Positions 7,740-15,016 of a stretch of DNA of 24,495 nucleotides are shown here, piece by piece. The notes below the pieces were generated by a model. That model made no database searches, was not told the DNA's origin, and worked only from the letters and a program-made list of their open reading frames with translations. The first letter of the stretch is position 1. The number at the start of each line of letters is the position of its first letter. This stretch comes from CAZXNF01 sp050741255. Lineage in GTDB: Bacteria > Pseudomonadota > Gammaproteobacteria > Burkholderiales > SG8-41. The translations under genes and the position numbers were made by a program. The stretch spans positions 1-24,495 of the forward strand of contig JBOIEQ010000058.1 of the NCBI GenBank assembly GCA_050741255.1, in the 5' to 3' direction.

Positions 7740-8708
7740 ATGAACCGTCACCTGATTGCGGCACTTGCCTGCCTGCCGGTCTTCGTTGCACACGCCCAGG
7801 ATTTTCCGTCCCGCCCCATCACCATGGTCGTGCCCTTCCCGCCGGGCGGGGTGGCCGACACCACGGGCCGCCCGCTCGCGATCGCCCTCGAAAAGATCCT
7901 CAAGCAACCGGTCGTTGCCTCCAACCGGCCCGGCGCGGGCGGGGCGGTCGGCAACGCGGCGGTCGCGAACGCGAAGCCCGACGGCTACACGGTGCTGATG
8001 GCGCTCTCCAGCATCTCGGTCATTCCCGAGGCCGACAAGCTGTTCGACCGCAAGCCCGCTTACGCGCTCGACCAGTTCGCACCCATCGCGCTGATCACCG
8101 CCGACCCGACCATCCTCGTCGTGCATCCATCGCTGCCGGTGAAGACCCTCAAGGAACTGGTGGCGCTCGCGAGGGCGCGCAACGGCGAGATGTCCTACTC
8201 GACTTCCGGCATCTACGGCGCGCTGCACATGCCGATGGAGATGTTCCTGCATGCGACCAAGCTGAAGATGCGCGCGGTGCACACCACCGGCGGCGGGCCG
8301 GCGATCACCACGCTGCTCGGCGGCCACGTCGAGATGACCGCCGGCGGGCCGGCGGCGATCAGCAGTCACGTCAAGGCCGGCAAGCTGCGCACCATCGTGA
8401 GCTGGGGCGCGAAACGCATTCCCGCCTATCCGGAGGTGCCGACGTTCAAGGAGCAAGGCTACGACATCGAGTACTTCATCTGGGCCGGGATGTTCGCGCC
8501 CGTCGCGACGCCGGAAGCGGTGCAGAAGGCCCTGCGCGACGCCGTGCGGCGCGCGGTCGAAGACCCCGACTTCAAGGCGACGATGGCGAGACTCGATTCG
8601 CCGATCGCCTACCTCGACGGGCCGGACTTCGCGAAGTACTGGCGCACGGATGCCGAGCGGCTGGCGCGCGTGGTGAAGGTGGTGGGACGCGTGGAAGACA
8701 AGAAGTGA
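7740..8708 (+). CDS. Bug/TctC-family extracytoplasmic solute receptor (second)
   Basis: A 322-residue periplasmic carboxylate-type receptor of the Bug family. It opens MNRHLIAALACLPVFVAHA (signal peptide, AHA cleavage site), then DFPSRPITMVVPFPPGGVADTTGRPL. Family segments include VVASNRPGAGGAVGNAAVANAKPDGYTVL and VPTFKEQGYDIEYFIWAGMFAP. GGAGGA directly precedes ATG 7740, deciding that start. It is only moderately similar to the receptor at 4413, so the two probably bind different ligands. Placement after the FAH pair suggests it serves the same catabolic set. No cognate permease is visible. Confidence 0.92.
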   Translation: MNRHLIAALACLPVFVAHAQDFPSRPITMVVPFPPGGVADTTGRPLAIALEKILKQPVVASNRPGAGGAVGNAAVANAKPDGYTVLMALSSISVIPEADKLFDRKPAYALDQFAPIALITADPTILVVHPSLPVKTLKELVALARARNGEMSYSTSGIYGALHMPMEMFLHATKLKMRAVHTTGGGPAITTLLGGHVEMTAGGPAAISSHVKAGKLRTIVSWGAKRIPAYPEVPTFKEQGYDIEYFIWAGMFAPVATPEAVQKALRDAVRRAVEDPDFKATMARLDSPIAYLDGPDFAKYWRTDAERLARVVKVVGRVEDKK

Positions 8709-8834
8709 GCCCGGCGAACGCGTCGTAAATCCTTGTAAAAGTAGGACAAATCTCACAGTCATGCCGTGACCCGCAGCCTATCATCCGTGCGTGTACGTTG
8801 ACACGCAGACCTCTGCCCCTGAAGGAGGCGACGA

Positions 8835-9416
8835 GTGAAGCACGGTTGGTACCTTGAGTACTTGAAGCGAGGAATATGGCTGCGGCTGGCGGGTGCGACG
8901 GCAATTGCCGGTGCGTTCGCGTGTTCGGGCGCACACGCCGCGCCGAACTTCCCTGAAACACCGGTCGAACTGCCGGCGAATACGCGGCTCGTGGACGGGC
9001 GCACGCTCGCCTCGGCCGACCTCAAGGGCAAGGTCGTGCTGGTCAACTTCTGGGCAACCTGGTGCGGCTATTGCCGGCAGGAGCTGCCGGACCTTTCGGA
9101 CTTCTACAAGTTGTACAAGGACCGCGGCTTCGAAATCGTCGCCCTGTCGGTCGAGCAGGACGCGGACAAGGTCGCCGCCTACGCCCGTGCCCGCCAGATT
9201 CCGTTTCCGGTCGGCCTGCGTACCCCGGCCTGGGAAGTCCCGTTCGGGCGCGCCCGCGCGACGCCCACCGCCGTGGTCATCGATCGCACCGGCCGTGTGC
9301 GCGACGTCATGGTTGGCACGAAGGACCGTGTCGATCTCGACAAGATCATGAAATTGATCGAGCAGGGCCGGTCTGCCGTCGATCCACTCGCCGCGGCGGA
9401 CCCCGTCAGCCGCTAG
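8835..9416 (+). CDS. TlpA-like exported thioredoxin-fold protein
   Basis: A 193-residue thiol-disulfide protein of the TlpA/ResA group. An N-terminal hydrophobic segment (about 12-35, ending GAHAAP) directs it to the periplasm or anchors it. The thioredoxin fold carries the active site FWATWCGYCRQELPDL with Cys77 and Cys80, and the cis-proline region RATPTAVVIDRTGRV. Such proteins reduce disulfides in cytochrome c maturation or other exported proteins. The start is GTG 8835, supported by GGAGG at 8824-8828. Its TAG overlaps the stop of the convergent acetyltransferase gene. A short inverted repeat (8789-8794 with 8801-8806) lies upstream. The partner protein is not identifiable. Confidence 0.9.
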   Translation: MKHGWYLEYLKRGIWLRLAGATAIAGAFACSGAHAAPNFPETPVELPANTRLVDGRTLASADLKGKVVLVNFWATWCGYCRQELPDLSDFYKLYKDRGFEIVALSVEQDADKVAAYARARQIPFPVGLRTPAWEVPFGRARATPTAVVIDRTGRVRDVMVGTKDRVDLDKIMKLIEQGRSAVDPLAAADPVSR

Positions 9417-9949
9417 CCTTCCGGCGCGCCGGAGTCCGCGCCGTCCCCGATCGCCCGCTGCATCAGCACGCTGTCCACCCAGCGGCCGAACTTCCAGCCC
9501 ACCGCGGGCAACACGCCGATGGCGGCGAAGCCGAATTTCTCGTGCAGGCGCACCGAGCCCAGGTTCGCGCTGTCGCCGATCACCGCGATCAACTGGCGGA
9601 TGCCCGCCGTCTCGCACGCCGCGATCAGCGCGGGCATCAGCCGCGCGCCGATGCCGTGGCCGGCGAGGTCGTGGCGCACGTAGACCGAGTCCTCGGCGGT
9701 GTAGCGGTAGGCGGGCCGCGTGCGGTAGAGCGCGGCGTAGGCGTAGCCGACCACCTCGCCGCCGCGTTCGGCAACGAGGTACGGCCAGCCGAGGGCACGG
9801 ATCGCGTCGTAGCGCTGGCGCATTTCGGCGGCGTCCGGCGGCGCCAGTTCGAAAGAGGCCGCGCCGTGGCGGACGTGGTGGGCGTAGATCGCCGTGATGG
9901 CGGGCAGGTCGTCCGCGCGGGCGGCGCGGACGGTAAGGTCGGCGGTCAT
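9413..9949 (-). CDS. GNAT acetyltransferase, phosphinothricin-acetyltransferase (PAT) type
   Basis: A 178-residue GNAT enzyme of the PAT/Bar/YncA-like group, which N-acetylates small amines such as methionine sulfone or phosphinothricin. Visible features are the N-terminal strand VRAARADDLPAITAIYAHHV, the block VGYAYAALYRTRPAYRYTAEDSVYV, the acetyl-CoA loop VRHDLAGHGIGARLM and the C-terminal LHEKFGFAAIGVLPAVGWKFGRWVDSVLMQR. These are all typical of the group, and the length is normal. Its stop codon shares CTAG (9413-9416) with the stop of the convergent thioredoxin gene. A resistance role is not implied; most chromosomal members have housekeeping or unknown substrates. Confidence 0.88.
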   Translation of the reverse strand: MTADLTVRAARADDLPAITAIYAHHVRHGAASFELAPPDAAEMRQRYDAIRALGWPYLVAERGGEVVGYAYAALYRTRPAYRYTAEDSVYVRHDLAGHGIGARLMPALIAACETAGIRQLIAVIGDSANLGSVRLHEKFGFAAIGVLPAVGWKFGRWVDSVLMQRAIGDGADSGAPEG

Positions 9950-10019
9950 GGGACGGGATCATAGCGTTGCCGGCAGCCGGGTGCGCACGCGTGGCGCGGG
10001 CTGCATTACCATAGCGGCT

Positions 10020-10328
10020 ATGCGAGCGTTCCCGATCGTGCTGGCTGCCGTCCTTGCCCTGCTGGCGGATGCGCCGCCGGCCACGGCAGCCCAGCCGGTC
10101 ATGGCCTGCGAGCAGTTTGCGAGCGTCGCCTACTCCACCGAGCAGGCGCGCAAGAAGGGCACGACCCTGAAGGAGATGTACGCGGAGGCCGACCAGCTGG
10201 GCAAGCAGCACAATCTGTCGCCGGAGGACGTGGAAACCATGAAGGCGGTGATCGGATCCGTCTTCAACGGCAGCCGCAACTGGATGGACATCATGGAGCA
10301 CTGCAAGCGCGAGGCGCGCCAGCGCTGA
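10020..10328 (+). CDS. Small exported hypothetical protein
   Basis: A 102-residue protein starting MRAFPIVLAAVLALLADAPPATAAQ, a clear signal peptide with cleavage after ATAA or nearby. The mature part is about 75 residues, charged and helical, with two cysteines (MACEQF and EHCKRE) that could form a disulfide. I do not recognise the family. ATG 10020 is chosen because the hydrophobic signal starts exactly there; longer upstream extensions are arginine-rich noise. It lies 64 bases before the first array methyltransferase on the same strand and may share its transcript. Confidence 0.65.
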   Translation: MRAFPIVLAAVLALLADAPPATAAQPVMACEQFASVAYSTEQARKKGTTLKEMYAEADQLGKQHNLSPEDVETMKAVIGSVFNGSRNWMDIMEHCKREARQR

Positions 10329-10363
10329 GGACGCCAGCTTTTTCATACAAGGGAGTGGGTACC

Positions 10364-10399
10364 ATGTCATCGTTTCCAAACAAGGCGCTTTCATGCTGA
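10364..10399 (+). CDS. Possible 11-residue leader peptide overlapping the first methyltransferase start
   Basis: ATG 10364 has a good ribosome-binding site (GGGAG at 10351-10355, 8 bases away) and reads MSSFPNKALSC before TGA at 10397-10399. The methyltransferase ATG (10393) lies inside this reading frame's end in another phase. The arrangement would allow translational coupling. It may be coincidence; the methyltransferase has its own AAGG at 10382-10385. Confidence 0.25.
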   Translation: MSSFPNKALSC

Positions 10400-11268
10400 A
10401 CAAGTGGTGTGCCGCGCTCGTCGCGGCCCTGATGCTGCCGGCCGCCGCCGGCGCGGCGGACAAGAATCCCTACATCGGTCCGGACTTCAAGTCGGGCGGA
10501 CCCTACGTGCCGACGCCGCAGCTGGTGGTGGACGAGATGCTGAGACTCGGCAACGTGGGCGCCAAGGACTATGTCATGGACCTCGGCTCCGGCGACGGGA
10601 TCATCGTGCTCACCGCCGGGCGCAAACTGGGCGCGCGCGGGATGGGCGTGGACATCGACGCGGACCTGGTGAAACAGTCCAACGCAGCCGCCGAGAAATC
10701 CGGCATCGCCGACCGCGTGCGCTTCGTGCAGCAGGACATCTTCAAGGTGAACCTGGCCGACGCCAGCGTGGTCACGCTGTATCTGCTGCCCGGCATGATG
10801 CTGAACCTGCGGCCCAAGCTGCTCGCCGAGCTGAAGCCCGGCACCCGCATCGTCGCGCACGACTACCACTTCGGCGAATGGGATCCGGACAACCTGATCG
10901 AGCTCGACGTCCCGGAAAAGGAGAAGGTCAACGGAATCCCCAAGGCCTACCTGCGACTGTGGATCGTGCCGGCGAAGGTGCAGGGCGCCTGGCAGGTGAA
11001 GACCGCGGCGGCGGGCGGCGAGCCGGTCAGCCTGCAGTTGAAGCAGCAGTTCCAGGCGCTTGACGGCACCGCCACGGTGGGCGGGCGCGCGGTCAAGGTA
11101 ACGCAGGCGCGCGTGCGCGGCGAGGAAGTGAGTTTCGCGCTGCCGGTGGATGCCAAGGGGACCGTCGGCCTGTTCAGCGGCCGCCTGCGCGGGGCCGGCA
11201 TCGAAGGCACTGTGGAGGTACCGGGCCGCGCGCCGGTGGCCTTCACCGCCGCGCGGCCGGCGGGTTGA
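10393..11268 (+). CDS. Exported SAM-methyltransferase paralogue 1 (FAM173-like)
   Basis: A 291-residue protein, first of nine homologues. The signal peptide (1-21, AGA cleavage) is followed by PYVPTPQLVVDEML (37-50), SAM motif I DLGSGDGI (63-70), the acidic ribose-binding strand end GVDID (85-89), TLYLLP (128-133) and HDYHFGEW (156-163). A beta-rich domain fills about 190-291. It is the only paralogue with Ile instead of Arg after GDG and the only one ending FTAARPAG without the W-x-A-x-R signature, so it may be functionally divergent. The methyl acceptor is unknown; relatives by motif (ATPSCKMT/ANTKMT, recalled from memory) methylate lysines of membrane proteins. Its stop overlaps the next gene's TTG start. 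Confidence 0.88.
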   Translation: MLNKWCAALVAALMLPAAAGAADKNPYIGPDFKSGGPYVPTPQLVVDEMLRLGNVGAKDYVMDLGSGDGIIVLTAGRKLGARGMGVDIDADLVKQSNAAAEKSGIADRVRFVQQDIFKVNLADASVVTLYLLPGMMLNLRPKLLAELKPGTRIVAHDYHFGEWDPDNLIELDVPEKEKVNGIPKAYLRLWIVPAKVQGAWQVKTAAAGGEPVSLQLKQQFQALDGTATVGGRAVKVTQARVRGEEVSFALPVDAKGTVGLFSGRLRGAGIEGTVEVPGRAPVAFTAARPAG

Positions 11269-12164
11269 ACCCGCGCGGCCATCCGCCGCGCGCGGCGTCG
11301 GCGCTGCTCGCGCTGGCGTGCGCGTTGTTCGCTGCCGCCGGGGTTCGCGCGCAGGGCGGCGGCGACGTGGTGTTCGTGCCGACGCCGCCGGAAGCAGTGG
11401 AAGCGATGCTCTCGCTCGCGCGGGTCGGCCCCGGCGACTATCTGATCGACCTTGGCTCGGGCGACGGCCGTCTCGTGATCGCCGCCGCGAAGAAAGGCGC
11501 CCGCGCGCTGGGTGTGGACCTCGATCCCGAACTGCTGCGCGCGGCGCGCGAGAGCGCGGCGAAGGCGGGTCAGGGCGAGCGCGCGAAGTTCGCCGAACGC
11601 AACCTCTTCGAGCAGGACCTGACGCGCGCCTCGGTGGTGACGATGTACCTGCTGCCGGAACTCAACCTCAAGCTGCGGCCCCTGCTGCTCGCGCAACTGA
11701 AGCCCGGCGCGCGCGTGGTGGCACATGATTTCCATATGGGCGACTGGTTTCCCGACCGCACGCTGACGGTGGAAGCGCCCGGCAAGACGGTCGGCACGAC
11801 GGGGGTGAGCCAGATCTACCTGTGGATCGTGCCCGCGCCGGTCGCGGGGCGCTGGCAGGTGAGTCTCGCGGGCCGCGAGCGGGCGGCCGAACTCACGCTG
11901 GTGCAGCGCTACCAGCACATCGGCGGCACCTGGAAGGAAGGCGGCGCCACCCATCCGCTCGCCAACGCGCGGCTCTCCGGCGACCGGCTCGAATTCGACG
12001 TGCCGGCATCCGACGCAAGGGCGGACGGTAAAGCCCGCCACTTCAGTGGCCGCGTGGCGGGCGAGGGTATCACCGGCACACTCGGGGTTGCCGGCGCGCG
12101 CGACGGCACGGCGGCGCAGCGCTGGGGCGCGATGCGCGTAACGAAAGCAGGGGAGACGAAATAA
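11265..12164 (+). CDS. Exported SAM-methyltransferase paralogue 2 (FAM173-like)
   Basis: A 299-residue homologue. It appears to start at TTG 11265 (TTGA overlap with the previous stop), giving a signal peptide up to about residue 30 (GVRAQ). Core motifs are VFVPTPPEAVEAML (36-49), DLGSGDGR (62-69), GVDLD (83-87), TMYLLP (126-131) and HDFHMGDW (154-161). The loop after motif I is one residue shorter (KKGARAL) than in its sisters. The C-terminal beta-rich domain runs from GRWQVSLAG (about 195) to RWGAMRVTK. The TTG start is inferred from the overlap and from the signal peptide beginning there. Translation probably depends on ribosomes finishing paralogue 1. Confidence 0.88.
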   Translation: MNPRGHPPRAASALLALACALFAAAGVRAQGGGDVVFVPTPPEAVEAMLSLARVGPGDYLIDLGSGDGRLVIAAAKKGARALGVDLDPELLRAARESAAKAGQGERAKFAERNLFEQDLTRASVVTMYLLPELNLKLRPLLLAQLKPGARVVAHDFHMGDWFPDRTLTVEAPGKTVGTTGVSQIYLWIVPAPVAGRWQVSLAGRERAAELTLVQRYQHIGGTWKEGGATHPLANARLSGDRLEFDVPASDARADGKARHFSGRVAGEGITGTLGVAGARDGTAAQRWGAMRVTKAGETK

Positions 12165-13048
12165 TGACGTTCATCAATCGCGGCCGGCGGCGCGCGCTGG
12201 CGGCGGGCGCAGCGCTCGCCGTGGCCCCGTTCCTGCCGGTGGCGCACGCGCAGGACGTGCCCACCGGCGGCATGTTCTCGCTGTTCGTGCCGACGCCCGA
12301 CACCACGGTGCGCCGCATGCTCGAAATCGCCGAAGTGAAGGCGGGCGACCACGTGGTCGACCTGGGCTCCGGCGACGGCCGCATCGTCATCACGGCGGCG
12401 CAGAAATATGGCGCGCGCGGGCTGGGCGTCGACATCGACGTTGAACTGGTCGAGCGCAGCCGCGTGGCGGCCCGCGAGGCGGGGGTCGCCGACCGCGCGC
12501 AATTTGAAGTGGGCGATGTGCTGCAGGCTGACCTGCGCGGCGCGAACATCGTCACCATGTACCTGTTTCCGGAACTGCTCTCGTTGCTGCAGCCCAAGCT
12601 GCTGCGGGAACTGAAGCCCGGGACGCGCATCGTGGTGCACGATTTCGCGTTCGCGACCTGGGCGCCGGATCACACCGAGAGCTTCCACGCGCCGGAGAAG
12701 TACTTCGGCAGCGGTGGCGACAGCCGCGTGAGCCTGTGGATCGTCCCCGCGGCGGCGGCCGGGCGCTGGCGCGTGGCGCTCGATGGCCAGGCCACGCCCG
12801 TCGATCTGCAGATCCGTCAGACGTTCCAGATGCTCGAGTTGCTGCCGGCCGCGGCCGGCCGGGGCAAGCCGGCGCCGGCGTCCGGGCGCGTGCGCGGGCA
12901 GGCGGTGACCTTCACGCTCGAGTTGCCGGCGGAGGGCGGCCCGCGCCGCCATGTCTTCGAAGGGCGCATCGACGGCGACGCCATGCGCGGCACCGTGCGC
13001 GCGGGCGATGCACCGCCGGCGCCGTGGACCGCGCGGCGCGCGGGTTAG
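12164..13048 (+). CDS. Exported SAM-methyltransferase paralogue 3 (FAM173-like), possible Tat substrate
   Basis: A 294-residue homologue ending the first block. ATG 12164 shares one base with the previous TAA (TAATG) and has GGGGAGA upstream. Its N-terminus NRGRRRALAAGAALAVAPFLPVAHAQ has an arginine cluster just before a mild hydrophobic stretch, so the Tat route is possible, with AHA cleavage near 29. Core motifs are LFVPTPDTTVRRML (40-53), DLGSGDGR (66-73), GVDID (88-92), TMYLFP (131-136) and HDFAFATW (159-166). The C-terminal domain ends APWTARRAG. HDFAFATW departs from the usual acidic residue before Trp. Its TAG is two bases from the stop of the convergent membrane protein. Confidence 0.88.
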   Translation: MTFINRGRRRALAAGAALAVAPFLPVAHAQDVPTGGMFSLFVPTPDTTVRRMLEIAEVKAGDHVVDLGSGDGRIVITAAQKYGARGLGVDIDVELVERSRVAAREAGVADRAQFEVGDVLQADLRGANIVTMYLFPELLSLLQPKLLRELKPGTRIVVHDFAFATWAPDHTESFHAPEKYFGSGGDSRVSLWIVPAAAAGRWRVALDGQATPVDLQIRQTFQMLELLPAAAGRGKPAPASGRVRGQAVTFTLELPAEGGPRRHVFEGRIDGDAMRGTVRAGDAPPAPWTARRAG

Positions 13049-13050
13049 CG

Positions 13051-13527
13051 CTAAAAGTAGGCCAGCAAGCGCCCGCAGCAGATCACGGCTATCCACAGCA
13101 GCAGCGATGCGGCGGCGGAGGCCTTGGCGGCGGCCGGTGCGGGCCGATGGGTATCCCAGCGGTCCACCGACTGGTATGGCCCGACATGGAAGAACACCGC
13201 GTTGCAGGCTGCCGCGAACAGCAGCAGCATCTTCAGCACGAACACGCGTGTGCCGAGAAAGTCGCCGGCGTGCGCGGAGAACATCAGCAGTCCGCTCGGC
13301 ACGACCAGCAGCAGGGCGCCCAGCGACCACGGCAGCGTGAGCTTCGCGAGTTCGGTCACCGCGATGCGGTTGCGCAGCCCCAGTACGCGCAGATCGAAGA
13401 CCGCGACCGCGCCGACCAGGATCACGAAGCCGATGATGTGGACGATCTCTACACAGGGATAGGCCCACAGCGATTCGCGCATCCAGACCGCGACGGGGAG
13501 GGCTTCGATGGGGGAGGTCGGGGTCAT
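13051..13527 (-). CDS. DUF6644-like small membrane protein
   Basis: A 158-residue integral membrane protein with about four hydrophobic segments. It starts MTPTSPIEALPVAVWMRESLWAYP, then a membrane helix with a histidine (CVEIVHIIGFVILVGAVAVFDLR) and later segments SLGALLLVVPSGLLMFSAHAGDF and a C-terminal helix ending CGRLLAYF. The layout and intramembrane histidines match proteins annotated DUF6644, sometimes next to DUF6152 proteins as here; heme binding has been guessed for such families but is not shown. ATG 13525-13527 was chosen because upstream residues are repeat-derived. Its stop and that of methyltransferase 3 lie in the palindrome TTAGCGCTAA (13045-13054). Confidence 0.7.
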   Translation of the reverse strand: MTPTSPIEALPVAVWMRESLWAYPCVEIVHIIGFVILVGAVAVFDLRVLGLRNRIAVTELAKLTLPWSLGALLLVVPSGLLMFSAHAGDFLGTRVFVLKMLLLFAAACNAVFFHVGPYQSVDRWDTHRPAPAAAKASAAASLLLWIAVICCGRLLAYF

Positions 13528-13548
13528 CGGTACTGCAAGGCCGGTTTT

Positions 13549-13638
13549 GCCGCCAAGGCGCCAAGACGCCAAGAGAAACGATGCCCGATCGAGACGTTCA
13601 TGAAATGGTTTTCCTTGGCGCCTCGGCGTCTTGGCGGC
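13549..13638. repeat. Inverted GCCAAG/CTTGGC repeat pair
   Basis: The arm 13549-13578 (GCCGCCAAGGCGCCAAGACG and onward) is mirrored imperfectly by 13610-13638, ending GTCTTGGCGGC. It resembles a dispersed proteobacterial repeat; a degenerate single arm with CCTTGGCGTCTTAGCGG is also present at 15614-15630. It occupies the gap between the DUF6644-like and DUF6152-like genes. Confidence 0.65.
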
Positions 13639-13648
13639 CCATACGGGT

Positions 13649-14005
13649 TCAGCGCAGTTCGACCGTCTTGCCGTCGATCGTGATGCGCTCCGCGCGCATC
13701 TCCTCCGGCTTGTTGCGGTTCGGGTAGCCCACCACCGCGGCGGTCGCACCCTTCTTCAGCATCGAGGTGGGCAGCCCGCGGTATTCCATGCGCGACGGCG
13801 GTGCCAGCACCACCAGCCAGACCTTGCCCGGTGTCTGCAGCCGGATATGGCCGTGCGGATGCTCGTAGCCGGCCTCGAGAATGGTCCCGGAGACGTTCAG
13901 CACCTGGCCGGTGTCGTATTCCGACCAGCCGTGGTGGGCGTGGGCGGCGGTGACGACCGCCAGCGCGGCGAGCGCCGCGGTGATCGTGCGGAAGGTCGTA
14001 GCCAT
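13649..14005 (-). CDS. DUF6152-like exported protein
   Basis: A 118-residue exported protein. The signal peptide MATTFRTITAALAALAVVTAAHA ends in AHA and is followed by HHGWSEYD, a histidine-rich mature N-terminus typical of DUF6152. Then come VSGTILEAGYEHPHGHIRL, WLVVLAPPSRMEYRGL, GYPNRNKPEEMRAERITIDG. This is a small beta-barrel-like (OB-like) fold by pattern, possibly metal-linked through the histidines, but the function is unknown. AGGAT sits upstream of ATG 14003-14005. The gene precedes the DUF6644-like gene on the same strand with an inverted repeat between them. Confidence 0.8.
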   Translation of the reverse strand: MATTFRTITAALAALAVVTAAHAHHGWSEYDTGQVLNVSGTILEAGYEHPHGHIRLQTPGKVWLVVLAPPSRMEYRGLPTSMLKKGATAAVVGYPNRNKPEEMRAERITIDGKTVELR

Positions 14006-14084
14006 GGGGTATCCTTTCAGTCTGCGATCGCCGTACGATAGCCGCTCAAGGCATGAGACGGCAACCACAACGAGGAGGATGCAC

Positions 14085-14831
14085 ATGACGACGGGCCGCA
14101 TGACGAAGTTTGGTTACACGGGCTGCATCGTGGCGATGCTCGCGCTGGCGGGTTGCGCCACGCCGGCGCCCGACTATGCGGCGATCGTCGCCGCGCCGGA
14201 TCGCACCGAGGCCGACAAGGGGAACGACCAGCGGCGCAAACCGGCGCAACTGCTGGCGTTCTATGACGTGCGGCCCGGCATGCGGGTCATGGATATGGGC
14301 GCCGGCGCTGGTTACAACGCCGAACTGCTCGCGCGCGCGGTCGGCCCGACCGGCGTCGTCTACGCGCAGAACAACCAGTACATCCTCGAGAATTTCACGA
14401 AGGGCCGCCTCGACGAGCGCCTGAAAGGGCCGGCGCTGAAGAATGTCGTGCAGGTGAAAAGCGAGTTCGACAACGTCGTGCCGCCGGACGTCCGCAACCT
14501 CGACCTCGTCACCTTCAACTTTACCTACCACGACACCACGTTCATGGGCGTCAATCGCGCGGCGATGAACCGCTCGGTGTTCAATGCGCTGAAGCCCGGC
14601 GGCATGTACATCGTGGCCGACCACTCGGCGCGGCCCGGCGCCGGCGCGAGCGTGGGTAAAAGTTTGCACCGCATCGAGGAATCACTGGTGCGCAGCGAGA
14701 TCGAGGCGGCCGGCTTCAAGTTTGTGGCTGAAGCCGGGTTTCTGCGCAATCCTGCCGATCCGCGCGACGCCCCTGTGTTCAAGCCCAGGCAGCCGAACGA
14801 CGAGTTCGTGCTGAAGTTTGTGAAGCCTTGA
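14085..14831 (+). CDS. Methyltransferase-like lipoprotein (COG4798-type)
   Basis: A 248-residue protein from a different methyltransferase family than the array. The N-terminus MTTGRMTKFGYTGCIVAMLALAGC is a lipoprotein signal with lipobox LAGC (Cys24). The core has KGNDQRRKPAQLLAFYDVRPGM, then motif I DMGAGAGYNAELLA (70-83), LVTFNFTYHD (141-150), PGGMYIVADHSARPGAG (171-187) and a conserved-looking histidine in GKSLHRIEES. The pattern fits the predicted methyltransferases of COG4798. ATG 14085 follows GAGGAGG; ATG 14079 is too close to that site. It is plus-strand between the two array blocks, making it another exported SAM-type enzyme in the locus. Whether it still binds SAM is untested. Confidence 0.85.
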   Translation: MTTGRMTKFGYTGCIVAMLALAGCATPAPDYAAIVAAPDRTEADKGNDQRRKPAQLLAFYDVRPGMRVMDMGAGAGYNAELLARAVGPTGVVYAQNNQYILENFTKGRLDERLKGPALKNVVQVKSEFDNVVPPDVRNLDLVTFNFTYHDTTFMGVNRAAMNRSVFNALKPGGMYIVADHSARPGAGASVGKSLHRIEESLVRSEIEAAGFKFVAEAGFLRNPADPRDAPVFKPRQPNDEFVLKFVKP

Positions 14832-14879
14832 TTGTCAAAATCAGCAGCGCGCTTCCAGCGACCGTTTCGGGTGGAGGCG

Positions 14880-14998
14880 TTAGGGAAGCTCTGAAAAACG
14901 CTACTCCCGTCATTCCAGCGAAAGCTGGAATCCAGTTAAATCAATGAAATGGGCACCAGCTTTCGCTGGTGTGACGGGGTAATTCAGAGGTTCCTTAG
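14880..14998. repeat. MITE-like imperfect inverted repeat with two REP hairpins
   Basis: The ends TTAGGGAAGCTCTGAA (14880-14895) and TTCAGAGGTTCCTTAG (14983-14998) are inverted copies with a few mismatches. Inside, two hairpins mirror each other: TTCCAGC-GAAA-GCTGGAA (14913-14930) and CACCAGC-TTTC-GCTGGTG (14954-14971), each next to CCCGTCA or TGACGGG. The whole is about 120 bp without coding capacity, in the 14832-15016 gap between convergent genes. Confidence 0.7.
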
Positions 14999-15016
14999 AG
15001 CCTCTCATCCATGGCG

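Noticed and set aside
9413..9949. PAT-like gene as a herbicide or antibiotic resistance determinant
   Set aside because: Family membership alone does not show this; most chromosomal members have other or unknown substrates, and no mobile resistance context is present.
8781..10463. A 560-codon minus-strand frame across the thioredoxin, PAT-like and small exported genes
   Set aside because: No family pattern; it runs out of frame through three recognisable genes on both strands. High GC content explains the lack of stops.
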